Shown piece after piece: positions 19,049 through 27,363 of a DNA stretch of 64,000 bases (positions are counted from its first letter, which is position 1; every line of letters starts with the position of its first letter). The stretch spans positions 1 through 64,000 of the forward strand of contig NZ_JAMCCQ010000002.1 of NCBI RefSeq assembly GCF_023370775.1, given 5' to 3'. Position numbers and translations under genes: made by a program. The DNA comes from Marivita sp. GX14005. Its GTDB lineage: Bacteria > Pseudomonadota > Alphaproteobacteria > Rhodobacterales > Rhodobacteraceae. The notes under the pieces were generated by a model. It saw only the letters and a program-made list of their open reading frames with translations. It did no database searches and was not told the origin of the DNA.

Positions 19049-19975
19049 ATGCTCGCAGGACGCCCCGCAGTCGAAGCGGCCGAACAGGCCGCACATATGG
19101 AGCCGGTCAAGGGCCGCTCGCTCTGGCAGGACGCGCGCACGCGGTTCTTCCACAACAAGGCCGCCGTCGCCAGTATGGTGATCCTGGTGCTCGTCGGGCT
19201 CTTCGCCGCGTTCGGCCAGTTCGTCACGCCCTGGAGCAACGAGGAAATCGACTGGGCGCTGCTCGGCTCGATCCCCGAGCAGGGCGGGCCCTCATGGGAG
19301 AACCGGCACTATTTCGGCGTCGATGAAACCGGCCGCGATCTTTATGCGCGCGTCGTGCAAGGAACGCGCATCTCGCTGATGGTCGGCATCGTCGGTGCAC
19401 TGATTTCCGTGGTCGTCGGCACCGCTTGGGGCGCGATCGCGGGCTATGTCGGCGGGCGCGTCGATACGATCATGATGCGTATCGTCGATCTGATGATGTC
19501 GATCCCCTATATGTTCGTCCTCATCCTGCTGCTGGTCGTGTTCGAGCGATCGATCTTCATGCTCTTTATCGGCATCGGGCTGATCTCATGGCTAGATATG
19601 GCGCGGATCGCGCGCGGCCAGACGCTCAGCATCAAGAACAAGGAATTCGTCGAAGCGGCCATTGCCACGGGCGTCAGCACACCGCGCATCATCGCGCGCC
19701 ATATCGTGCCGAACCTGCTGGGCGTGGTGATCGTCTATGCGACGCTGCTCGTGCCGCAGATGATCATCTTCGAGAGCTTCATCAGCTTCCTCGGCCTTGG
19801 CGTGCAGGAACCCAGCACAAGCTGGGGCGCGCTCATCAACATGGGCGCGGACAACATGCGCAATCAGACGCCCTGGATGCTTGGCTTTCCGCTGGCCTTC
19901 TTCGTGGTGACGCTCTTTGCATTCTTCTTTATCGGCGACGGGTTGCGGGATGCGCTCGATCCGAAAGATCGGTGA
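19049..19975 (+). CDS. oppC: Oligopeptide ABC transporter permease, OppC-like
   Basis: The 308-residue protein has the OppC plan: a cytoplasmic N-terminus (SLWQDARTRFFHNKAAVASM), a first helix, a periplasmic loop with HYFGVDETGRDLYARVVQG, then five helices with the EAA loop KEFVEAAIATGVSTPRIIARHIVPN. It pairs with OppB in the inner membrane. ATG 19049 has GAGGAG 8-9 bases upstream; the same frame is open well upstream inside oppB, but only this start gives a normal OppC N-terminus. Confidence 0.93.
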   Translation: MLAGRPAVEAAEQAAHMEPVKGRSLWQDARTRFFHNKAAVASMVILVLVGLFAAFGQFVTPWSNEEIDWALLGSIPEQGGPSWENRHYFGVDETGRDLYARVVQGTRISLMVGIVGALISVVVGTAWGAIAGYVGGRVDTIMMRIVDLMMSIPYMFVLILLLVVFERSIFMLFIGIGLISWLDMARIARGQTLSIKNKEFVEAAIATGVSTPRIIARHIVPNLLGVVIVYATLLVPQMIIFESFISFLGLGVQEPSTSWGALINMGADNMRNQTPWMLGFPLAFFVVTLFAFFFIGDGLRDALDPKDR

Positions 19976-19979
19976 TAAC

Positions 19980-20945
19980 ATGGCCCTTCTCGATGTAGAT
20001 AATCTCGCGGTCTCGTTCCGCACGGCGGACGGTATCGTCAATGCGGTCAACGGCCTGTCCATTTCCGTCGATGGCGGTGAAACGCTGGCGATCGTCGGCG
20101 AATCCGGTTCGGGCAAGAGCCAGACGGCATTTGCCGTGATGGGCCTTCTGGCGCGCAATGGCTCCGCAAGCGGGTCGATCAAGCTCGACGGAACCGAACT
20201 TCTTGGCCTGTCGCAAGCCGAGTTGAACCGCAAGCGCGCCGAACAGGTGGCGATGATCTTCCAGGATCCGATGACCTCGCTGAACCCCTACCTGCGCGTT
20301 GGTGACCAGATGGTCGAGGTTCTGACCCTGCACAAGGGTATGAGCAAACGCGCCGCGCTCAAGGAATGTGTCGCCATGCTGGAGGCCGTGCGTATCCCAG
20401 ACGCAAGGGGCCGGTTGAGTATGTATCCCCACGAATTTTCCGGCGGGATGCGCCAGCGGATCATGATCGCGATGGCGCTTCTGTGCCACCCGCGTCTGCT
20501 GATCGCCGATGAGCCGACAACCGCGCTGGACGTGACGGTGCAGGCGCAGATCATGGAGCTTCTGGCCGATATCCGCCGCGATTTCGGCACGGCGATGATC
20601 CTCATCACGCATGATCTTGGTATCGTGGCCGATACCTGCGAACGAACGGTCGTGATGTATGGTGGCCGCGTCATGGAACAGGGCGCGACCGCCGATCTTT
20701 TCGCACGGCCCTCGCACCCCTACACGCTCGGCCTGCTCAAGGCGGTCCCGCGGCTCGATGTCGATCAGGACGAGCTGGAAACCATCCCGGGCGATCCGCC
20801 GGATATGTCGCGCCTGCCCAAGGGCTGCCCGTTCACTCCGCGCTGCGCTTTCCGGCTGGAGCAATGCGCCGATGTGCAGCCCGATTTGCTGCCGTGGCAG
20901 AACGTTCTGCGTGCCTGCCACGCCGATCCGGAGAAAGTGAAATGA
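19980..20945 (+). CDS. oppD: Oligopeptide ABC transporter ATP-binding protein, OppD-like
   Basis: The 321-residue ATPase has Walker A GESGSGKS (residues 40-47), the signature FSGGMRQR, Walker B LLIADEPTTALD and the switch histidine in LITHDLG. The C-terminal cysteine-rich tail (CPFTPRC, then C residues further on) is the oligopeptide/dipeptide family extension, which can hold an iron-sulfur cluster. It energises peptide uptake from the cytoplasmic face. It starts four bases after oppC and overlaps oppF by four bases (ATGA). Confidence 0.93.
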   Translation: MALLDVDNLAVSFRTADGIVNAVNGLSISVDGGETLAIVGESGSGKSQTAFAVMGLLARNGSASGSIKLDGTELLGLSQAELNRKRAEQVAMIFQDPMTSLNPYLRVGDQMVEVLTLHKGMSKRAALKECVAMLEAVRIPDARGRLSMYPHEFSGGMRQRIMIAMALLCHPRLLIADEPTTALDVTVQAQIMELLADIRRDFGTAMILITHDLGIVADTCERTVVMYGGRVMEQGATADLFARPSHPYTLGLLKAVPRLDVDQDELETIPGDPPDMSRLPKGCPFTPRCAFRLEQCADVQPDLLPWQNVLRACHADPEKVK

Positions 20946-21970
20946 CCCTGCTGCAAGTTCGCGATCTCGATGTCACCTTCGATGTCATGCCGCGCGGCGC
21001 ATGGCCGTGGACGAAGCCGAACAAGCTTCAGGCTGTGAGCCGCATGAATTTCGACTTGGAAGAAGGCCAGACACTCGGCGTCGTCGGGGAATCCGGTTCT
21101 GGCAAGTCGACACTGGCCCGCGCGATCATCGGCACCGTAGAGGCGACCGGCGGGCAGATCCTTTGGGACGGCACCGACCTGCGCACCATGTCCGCACGGG
21201 ATCGCCGCGCACATCGGCGCGAGGTGCAGATGATCTTTCAGGATCCGCTCGCCGCGCTCAACCCACGCATGACAGTGGGCGAAATCATCGCCGAACCGCT
21301 GACGACGCATCAGCCGGACGTTTCGAAAAAGGAAACCCGCAAGAAGGTCGGCGAGATGATGGAGCGGGTGGGACTTCTGCCCAATCTCGTCAACCGCTAC
21401 CCGCACGAATTCTCCGGTGGCCAGTGCCAGCGCATCGGCATCGCGCGTGCCCTGATCCTCGATCCGCGTCTGGTGATCTGTGACGAGCCGGTGAGTGCGC
21501 TCGACGTGTCCGTGCAGGCGCAGGTGGTCAACCTGCTCAAACGGTTGCAGCGCGAGATGGGTCTGTCGATGATCTTCATCGCCCATGATCTCAGCGTGGT
21601 AAAACACATCTCGGATCGGACGCTCGTGATGTATCTGGGCCGTCAGATGGAGCAGGCCGAGGCGCGCGAACTTGTCCGCGCGCCGCGCCATCCCTATACG
21701 CAGGCACTGATCTCATCGGTGCCGATCCCCGATCCGGTTCGCGAGGCGGCAAGGGAACGCCCCGTTCTGGAGGGCGAGCTACCTTCACCGCTCGATCCTC
21801 CCTCCGGCTGCGTCTTTCGGACACGATGCCCGAAGGCGCGCCCGGATTGCGCGAGGGCTCGCCCGCCGCTGGATGAGGTAGAGCCCGGCCATCTGGTGGC
21901 ATGTCCCTATCAGGAGGTCATCTCTCCGCTGGATACCCCGCTATCGGAACCCGCCGAGCCTGTAGGCTGA
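20942..21970 (+). CDS. oppF: Oligopeptide ABC transporter ATP-binding protein, OppF-like
   Basis: The 342-residue second ATPase has Walker A GESGSGKS (49-56), signature FSGGQCQRIGIARAL, Walker B LVICDEPVSALD and a His switch in IAHDLSVV. The C-terminal RCPKARPDC tail again marks the oligopeptide family. It forms a heterodimer with OppD. The coupled start ATG 20942 overlaps the oppD stop. It is the last gene of the operon; I see no clear terminator in the 116 bases before the IS remnant. Confidence 0.92.
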   Translation: MTLLQVRDLDVTFDVMPRGAWPWTKPNKLQAVSRMNFDLEEGQTLGVVGESGSGKSTLARAIIGTVEATGGQILWDGTDLRTMSARDRRAHRREVQMIFQDPLAALNPRMTVGEIIAEPLTTHQPDVSKKETRKKVGEMMERVGLLPNLVNRYPHEFSGGQCQRIGIARALILDPRLVICDEPVSALDVSVQAQVVNLLKRLQREMGLSMIFIAHDLSVVKHISDRTLVMYLGRQMEQAEARELVRAPRHPYTQALISSVPIPDPVREAARERPVLEGELPSPLDPPSGCVFRTRCPKARPDCARARPPLDEVEPGHLVACPYQEVISPLDTPLSEPAEPVG

Positions 21971-22086
21971 CCCCCTGCATGTGCGTGCGAGACGAAACCG
22001 AACCCGCATTTTTTCTGGAAGCCATGCGAGACGGACCTAAGCTTTTGAGCAAGGGGACGTAAATCGGAACGAGATCTTGCATGGAA

Positions 22087-23007
22087 TGACCTGCCACGGG
22101 ATTTTTTCTCCATTTGGTATTAGGGTCCGACCCTACGAAGGGACGGACATTAGAGCGATCGAGATACAGCGAAGCACAGATTATCGGCATCCTGACGGAG
22201 CATGAGGCAGGCGCGAAGTGTGCTGACCTGTGCCACAAGCATGGCGTCGCGGAAGGCACCTTTATGCTTGGAAAGCGAAGTTTGGGGGATAACGGTTTCC
22301 GATGCCAAGCGTCTGAAGACGCTCGAAGACGAGAACGTCAAGCTGAAGAAGTTTCTGGCCGAGCAGATGCTCGATGCCGCGGCGATGAAGGAACTTTTGG
22401 CAAAAGATGGTAAGGCCCGCCGTGAAGCGCGAAGCCGTCTAGCATCTACAGGTCAAGCTGGGCCTGTCGGAGCGGCGGGCCTGCCGCCTTGTCGGCGCGG
22501 ATCGCAACATGATCCGCTACAGTTTAGAAGGCCGCCCGAGATGGAACTGCGCCAACGGCTGCGGGACGTGGCCATAACCTCTAAGCAGCCCTCTTCCCGA
22601 CGTGCTATGGCACCGAACTGACCAGTAACGCGATCTTAACCTTTGCTACGAAACGCAAGATCGAATGGCTTTTCATCGCACCTGGCAAGCCGATGCAGAA
22701 CGGGTTCGTGGAGAGTTTCAACGGACGTATGCGCAACGAACTCTTGAATGAAACCATGTTCCGCAACATGCCCCACGCGCGCACTGCGCTGCGCGCCTGA
22801 GCGACAGACTACAACGAAGAAATGCCCCATTCGGCACTCGGATACGAAACGCCCAAAGCGCTTGCCGAGCGCCTCTCCGCCTCAACCGGGACCGGCGCTG
22901 CGCGAGATGAAAGCTCCGTGCCGCTGCCGGTTGTTCACATCGCGCCAATCGGCGTATCAACCAAACGGACTCAGGTTCAGCACGGATGAAAGTACAATGG
23001 CAGGTCA
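22087..23007 (+). mobile_element. Decayed IS3-family insertion sequence (IS407-like group)
   Basis: The element is bounded by a perfect 10-bp inverted repeat, TGACCTGCCA at 22087-22096 and TGGCAGGTCA at 22998-23007. At 921 bases it is shorter than the usual 1.2-1.3 kb because the middle of orfB is missing. I see no matching target duplication (left flank ...ATGGAA, right flank AGCTGG), so the flanks have changed or the copy rearranged. Confidence 0.85.
22135..22960 (+). pseudogene. IS3-family transposase OrfA/OrfB remnant
   Basis: Frame changes and deletions break this gene. OrfA begins in RSRYSEAQIIGILTEHEAG, shifts frame near 22265 and continues in VSDAKRLKTLEDENVKLKKF, the leucine-zipper part. 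OrfB begins near 22430 (VKREAV, then an in-frame stop, then HLQVKLGLSERRACRLVGA), loses its centre, and resumes near 22660 with [30 protein letters not shown], which holds the catalytic Glu. The two catalytic Asp residues fall in the deleted part, so no active transposase can be made. A further stop interrupts the C-terminus near 22798. Confidence 0.85.
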
Positions 23008-23279
23008 AGCTGGAGATCAATCGGTGGGCGGGGTTGGAAGGCAGCGAGTGATTGCTGCACGATGAAACCGCTTGGACGCGCCAACCGTCATAAATGAATA
23101 GCCTGACGTGGTGATATGGGTTCGTAAGTGCTGTTGCGGCCGTGAGCGTCACAAACGGAAATATCGCCAGCGAGTAAGATCATCCGCTGCAAAGTGCTAC
23201 TCAAATGATACCCACGTCTAATACAACAGAAAGCCCATTGCAAAAAAAGTTGCTAAGTTATTGCTTTCAGATTGTAAAA

Positions 23280-23325
23280 ATGGTGCCCGGGGGCGGAATC
23301 GAACCACCGACACGAGGATTTTCAA
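23280..23325. repeat. Left attachment site: tRNA-Phe 3' fragment
   Basis: These 46 bases are identical to 45475-45520 and contain the CCA end, T arm, variable loop and 3' anticodon arm of tRNA-Phe up to the anticodon loop. The sequence diverges immediately on both sides. It is the displaced tRNA end left by site-specific integration. No 5' half is present, so this copy makes no tRNA. Confidence 0.93.
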
Positions 23326-23478
23326 GCCGAAACGGCCTGATTTTCAGCGCCCTCCGATGCGGTCAGATAACCGCATTTCAGATATGATTTTTCAAATATC
23401 GCACTGTTTTTAATAGATAAAATATTACCTCGAGTCGCTCGAATCGAATTGTCTCGCATCGGGGTAGCTTGGCTTCTC

Positions 23479-23497
23479 TGTGCCACTGTTGTGCCAC
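23479..23497 (+). other. Paired TGTGCCAC motif, putative integrase arm site (left)
   Basis: TGTGCCAC occurs at 23479-23486 and again at 23490-23497, 11 bases apart in the same orientation. The same pair with the same spacing occurs near the right end of the island. This fits arm-type binding sites of a tyrosine integrase. It lies just upstream of the int start, so Int could also repress its own gene. Confidence 0.6.
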
Positions 23498-23540
23498 CAA
23501 GAAGCCCACCGCACATCCTTCTCGGAGCAGGAGAAATGTC

Positions 23541-24887
23541 ATGGCGAAAGTCGAACTTACCGAAAAATTCATCAAATCCAAGAAAGTCGCGAAGCGGACG
23601 GACATCACCGATACTAGGGAAACCGGCCTGATGATACGTATTTATCCTTCAGGGGTGAAATCCTTCGCATTTCGGCTGCGGGGTCCGGCCGGAGACCTCC
23701 AAAGCACACCGATCGGACACTTCGGCGACATTCGCCTTGCAGAGGCACGGCTGGCCGCCGCGGACCTGCGGCGGCGGTTGAAAGCCGGTGAGAACATCAC
23801 TGCCGCGGCAAAGAAGGAAGCCGCCGAGCGTGCCGCTGCAATGCAGTCCGCCATCCCGACCCTCCAAGAGCTTGTCGAAGAATATGAGAGGATCATGTCT
23901 ACGAAGCGGAAAACATGGCGACGCACGGTCAACGACAAAGGAAGCGAAGCACGCCGGCGCATCGAACGCGTTTTCCAACCGCACCTGATGACACAAGTAA
24001 CGGAGATAAGCCTGGATGATCTGGCCCACACCATGACGATATATGTGCCGCGATCCGGTAAGGGCACCGCGAATGGCCAAGTCGCGCGTGCGCGTTCCTA
24101 CCTGATGACAATGTTCGACTGGGCCGCCCATCGGAACAAGTTCAAACAGATCGGCTTGGGTAGGCGCCCGAAACTTGACGTGGTAGACGTGCGCCAGACC
24201 TATGATCCGTCTGTCGAAGATCATTCGATCACCGGCGAGCGGGACCGTGCTCTCGACCATCTGGAACTTGCACGCGTGCTTCCGCTGCTTGTCTGGCCCG
24301 CGCCCGAATGTCTTGCCATGAAGGCACGTCCGGAACTTAATGTGCGGCCGATAGCCCTGCGTTTCCTCCTGCTGACCGCCGCCCGCCTGTCCGAACTCGT
24401 CGACATGAGATGGGGCGACTTCAAGGAAGAGGTCGGTATTTGGCATAAGCCCTATGTAAAAACGATCTCAGGCCCGCCGAAGCAGCAGAACCTGCCGCTG
24501 TCCAACGCGGCCATTGAACTGCTGCGGGGGCTTCCAAATTTCGAGACCCGACAACGTGACGATCTCGTTTTTCCGAATGACGAAGGTGGTAGGCTCGGTA
24601 ACTGGCAGCGGATTACAGGAGCCGTGCATCGCGAGAGCGCGACGAGCGATTGGCATCGTCATGACCTTCGCAGGACTGCAGCGACGATCATGAAAATCCT
24701 GGGCATCTCGCCGCGCGTGATCGACGAGATCCTGGCGCACAATGCGTCCAGCAAGGACGAAGGGAGTTCTCGAGCCTTGGAAAACTATTTCGCGTCATCG
24801 CACCTGCTGGAGCACGTTGAGCACCCTCAGAAAGCGGCGCTGGACAAGCTGGCGGAGGCGTTAGAATTCATCGAGAGAAAAGAATGA
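23541..24887 (+). CDS. int: Tyrosine-type site-specific integrase (P4 family)
   Basis: This 448-residue recombinase has an N-terminal DUF4102-type arm-binding domain (GLMIRIYPSGVKSFAFRLRG), a core-binding domain, and a catalytic domain with Arg in TAARLSELV, HRHDLRR, His in ILAHNAS and the nucleophile Tyr in ALENYF. P4-type integrases recombine in the 3' end of tRNA genes, which matches the tRNA-Phe fragment 216 bases upstream. ATG 23541 has AGGAGAA ahead of it; 24 in-frame upstream codons run through the putative arm sites and are probably not translated. Confidence 0.93.
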   Translation: MAKVELTEKFIKSKKVAKRTDITDTRETGLMIRIYPSGVKSFAFRLRGPAGDLQSTPIGHFGDIRLAEARLAAADLRRRLKAGENITAAAKKEAAERAAAMQSAIPTLQELVEEYERIMSTKRKTWRRTVNDKGSEARRRIERVFQPHLMTQVTEISLDDLAHTMTIYVPRSGKGTANGQVARARSYLMTMFDWAAHRNKFKQIGLGRRPKLDVVDVRQTYDPSVEDHSITGERDRALDHLELARVLPLLVWPAPECLAMKARPELNVRPIALRFLLLTAARLSELVDMRWGDFKEEVGIWHKPYVKTISGPPKQQNLPLSNAAIELLRGLPNFETRQRDDLVFPNDEGGRLGNWQRITGAVHRESATSDWHRHDLRRTAATIMKILGISPRVIDEILAHNASSKDEGSSRALENYFASSHLLEHVEHPQKAALDKLAEALEFIERKE

Positions 24888-25358
24888 AATCGTATTATGG
24901 TAGGGATAGGGGTGGCCGCCTGCGCGGCAGCCTACCAAACTACAATACTGGTTAAGCGAACTTCGCTTCGATCAACTCTATGAGCGACAGCTGCTGCGTC
25001 GTCGTCAGCTTGTTCAGCTCATTCAAGAGATCTTTCAACTCGCCTACGCCCTTCCCTACCTCTGTCATGACCAAGCGCGCACCTATAACCCGGATAGCGG
25101 GGCGAGTTTCTGAGCGGGCCATCCAAGCGGCAGGAAGGAAGCTAACGCGTCAAGCAGGCTAGAGAGGTCTTGCTCAGTCGATCCCAGCGGGAGCCGAGGA
25201 GACGTTGGTCGCCTCCCCGGAAAGTTGTTACTAAAGCAATGTCGCGAAAGCCATAACGCAAAACACCGCGAAAACGATCACGATGGCAAGGCGTCCGGTT
25301 GCATTGGCTTCAAAACTTTCACCAATGCGGATGAGCAGCTTTTCCTTTTCATCCTGCA
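24888..25358. other. Intergenic region between int and the AIPR gene
   Basis: The region lies between the convergent int and AIPR genes. An imperfect hairpin near 24910-24940 (GGTAGG ... CCTACC with an inner CCGC/GCGG stem) may end int transcription. The only coding candidate I see is a minus-strand small frame at 24952-25122, listed separately. The rest shows no recognisable element. Confidence 0.5.
24952..25122 (-). CDS. Possible small protein of 56 or 38 residues
   Basis: A minus-strand frame encodes 56 residues from ATG 25122, or 38 from ATG 25068. The C-terminal part is an amphipathic, leucine-heptad sequence (GELKDLLNELNKLTTTQQLS) ending in LIEAKFA, which looks like a real helical small protein rather than random coding. 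No good ribosome site precedes either ATG. I do not recognise the family. Its position beside the integrase would suit a regulator or toxin-antitoxin-like partner, but nothing shows this directly. Confidence 0.3.
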   Translation of the reverse strand: MARSETRPAIRVIGARLVMTEVGKGVGELKDLLNELNKLTTTQQLSLIELIEAKFA

Positions 25359-26594
25359 TCATGCACCCCCAGCGGTCAGCCGCTCAATCTCAGACCGCAG
25401 GAAGTGGTTTTCGACGGTTCGATACAGGTTGGCCCAATGGTTGCGATTCTTGCCAAGCACGTCCGGGGCGTTGCCGATGGACTTGACCGCCTCTCGCGTC
25501 TCGAGAACAAGGTCTTTTCCAATCTCACCCCACACCACCTTCACGTTGTCGAACCCGCCAACCCATTCAGCCTGGTCGCTATCCGGGTTAATCCGAACAT
25601 AGTTTCGAAACGATCCAAGAATGGGGTATGCTGCGCCCTTTGTGAGCCGTCGATCATGTGGCTCGAGACCCGCAAACCGGAATTGGAAAACACCGGACTT
25701 CTTTGGCGCATCCTCAACGATTTTCAGTTTGGCCGCCTGGTTGCTGACTTCCTTAGAGTAGATACGAAGGAAGTCCCGGCGGATAATATCGTAAAGCTCG
25801 AGAACTTGCGGCAGGAGGGGTTCGAATTTCGCGTATTTGCGGCCGCCAGGTTCATCCCGGTTTTCCTTGAAATCGTCGCCATACTTTTTAAGCGGCGTTG
25901 ACCACTTCTCATAGGCCGCGATGGGATGCTTCCCGCTGCGGTTCGGAAAATCAATCACGTTGATGATCTCGAGTGCCGAAATCAATTCCCGAACGTCGAT
26001 TTCGCTACTGTCGCTTTCCTTATATGCAATGTCGTTCGACCACTCGAATGGAGCGACAACGTCTTTGATACCCTGGAAAGCTCCGTCCAGTTCAAAGATG
26101 GACTGCGGCTTCACGGCGATGCCCGTGTTCTGCCCACGCGCAATGTCCACCCGCATGGTATGCTCATTCGGACCTTCAACGCCGGTGATGATCTTCACCT
26201 CTACGTGCTGGCCCTCAGCGATGGTGTCGTCGTCTTGGCATTCCCAGATCAGGTTGGCCGTGTGGCCCCCGTTGGCGATACCATAGTCGTCGTCTATCAG
26301 GACCTCGAACACCCGCTTGTCGAGGGCCTTAACGTCCTCACCGATGATGGTGATGCCGAGATTGAGCAAGTCGAAGGAACCAGGCAAAGCCTCGTTGCCG
26401 CGCAGGCTTTCGCGAACGTCCTTATAGACGTTGCGGTTCATGCCAGTCGCTTCGCGCAAATTGGCTTTCTGCGGGATTTCCTTGGGCAACCGCGCTGCGG
26501 GGACCAGGAAGATGTGTTTTTGAATGTTGGGGAAATGAGGATGCTTGAAGCTGCGCGCTTCCGCGACCTCGAACCTAAACGGTCGAATAGCCAT
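25359..26594 (-). CDS. AIPR family protein (abortive infection phage resistance)
   Basis: The 411-residue protein matches the AIPR family (PF10592 type): FDLLNLGITIIGEDV around residues 74-88 and DYGIANGGHTANLIWE around 103-118 correspond to the family's N-G-I and NGxxT signatures. AIPR proteins occur in phage-resistance plasmids and defence islands; their biochemical action is not settled, and some branches are associated with DNA modification or restriction genes. ATG 26594 (MAIRPFRFEV) is preferred to an open upstream extension of 40 residues. It stands alone on the minus strand, downstream of an IS5 fragment. Confidence 0.75.
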   Translation of the reverse strand: MAIRPFRFEVAEARSFKHPHFPNIQKHIFLVPAARLPKEIPQKANLREATGMNRNVYKDVRESLRGNEALPGSFDLLNLGITIIGEDVKALDKRVFEVLIDDDYGIANGGHTANLIWECQDDDTIAEGQHVEVKIITGVEGPNEHTMRVDIARGQNTGIAVKPQSIFELDGAFQGIKDVVAPFEWSNDIAYKESDSSEIDVRELISALEIINVIDFPNRSGKHPIAAYEKWSTPLKKYGDDFKENRDEPGGRKYAKFEPLLPQVLELYDIIRRDFLRIYSKEVSNQAAKLKIVEDAPKKSGVFQFRFAGLEPHDRRLTKGAAYPILGSFRNYVRINPDSDQAEWVGGFDNVKVVWGEIGKDLVLETREAVKSIGNAPDVLGKNRNHWANLYRTVENHFLRSEIERLTAGGA

Positions 26595-27363
26595 AGAATG
26601 GCTCCTTTTTTCAGTGCCGACGATGCGGCCTATGTCCTGCGGGCGCGATGGCCCTCCACAGGGGACACGATGGTCCAATTCCAAATTAGCACAGGACAAT
26701 CGTCGGCACAACATCTCGTGTTGAAGGCGGGCGCACCCCCTATTTAGACATCGTTGGCTATCCCTACGTCCGTTGGTTCCTAGTTCGCAGCGTCAAAGAA
26801 ATGAAATCAACGCATGGACACCCCGAGCACCCGAACGATGTATCCTCTTTCCGCCGTCCGTGACGTGACGGACGTGAAACCCGGCAAGTTCCAACGCCAC
26901 TTTTACGGCGATGTCTTGGACCCTGGAACGCGACGGGGGGTTTCCGGCGCAAATATCGGCCCCCATGCGGGGCGTGGGGGTTGGGCGGTTAATGGCCTTG
27001 GACGGCGCGATCCGCCTAGAAGTGTTCTTCTGCCTCCAGTCCAGCGGAGGTCCTGCTCGCTGATCCAGATTATGATGCGGATTGGTATCGCGAAGCCCTT
27101 GTAGACAACGAAATTTCTCCGTTCATCCGACTAGATAAGTCCGTTAATGGAAATCATGCTCATTGATCGGATTGGCGCGCGACAATCGATCGGGTTCAAG
27201 TATTAAGTCTTGCGACCCGCAGACGGTGGTTCCGCCGACGCTGTTGCTACCGACCAAGATCGGATGTGGCCGAATAGCATTTCTGCGCGCTAAGCTACGG
27301 AAACTCTTCATTATCGAACGGCGAATTTCCACTTCGCTCCAATTCTACCAGATCTTGTATTTG
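26595..27363. other. Non-coding, decayed stretch between AIPR and hsdR genes
   Basis: No intact gene is visible in these 770 bases. Part of it is a transposase fragment (about 27026-27166). Short open frames elsewhere have no coherent protein features. It probably holds the AIPR promoter at its left edge and insertion debris. Confidence 0.6.
27026..27166 (+). pseudogene. IS5-family transposase fragment
   Basis: In one frame the DNA reads SPAEVLLADPDYDADWYREALVDNEISPF before diverging and stopping at 27164. This matches the conserved LLADRGYDADWFRDAL...GISPCIP block around the second catalytic Asp of IS5-family (IS427-like) transposases. The rest of the transposase and the terminal repeats are not seen. 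It is a relic showing that another element once landed here. Confidence 0.55.

Noticed and set aside
22081-23012. Target-site duplication of the IS3 relic
   Set aside because: Flanking triplets and quadruplets do not match, so no duplication can be claimed.
22718-23152. Minus-strand frame of 144 codons over the IS right end
   Set aside because: It reads antisense to recognisable transposase sequence and has no features of its own.
23281-23325. Second tRNA-Phe gene
   Set aside because: Only the 3' part is present; no 5' acceptor or D arm follows, so it is an attachment-site fragment.
26814-27104. 96-codon plus-strand frame between AIPR and hsdR
   Set aside because: No protein-like composition, no ribosome site, and it overlaps the IS5 fragment in a different frame.
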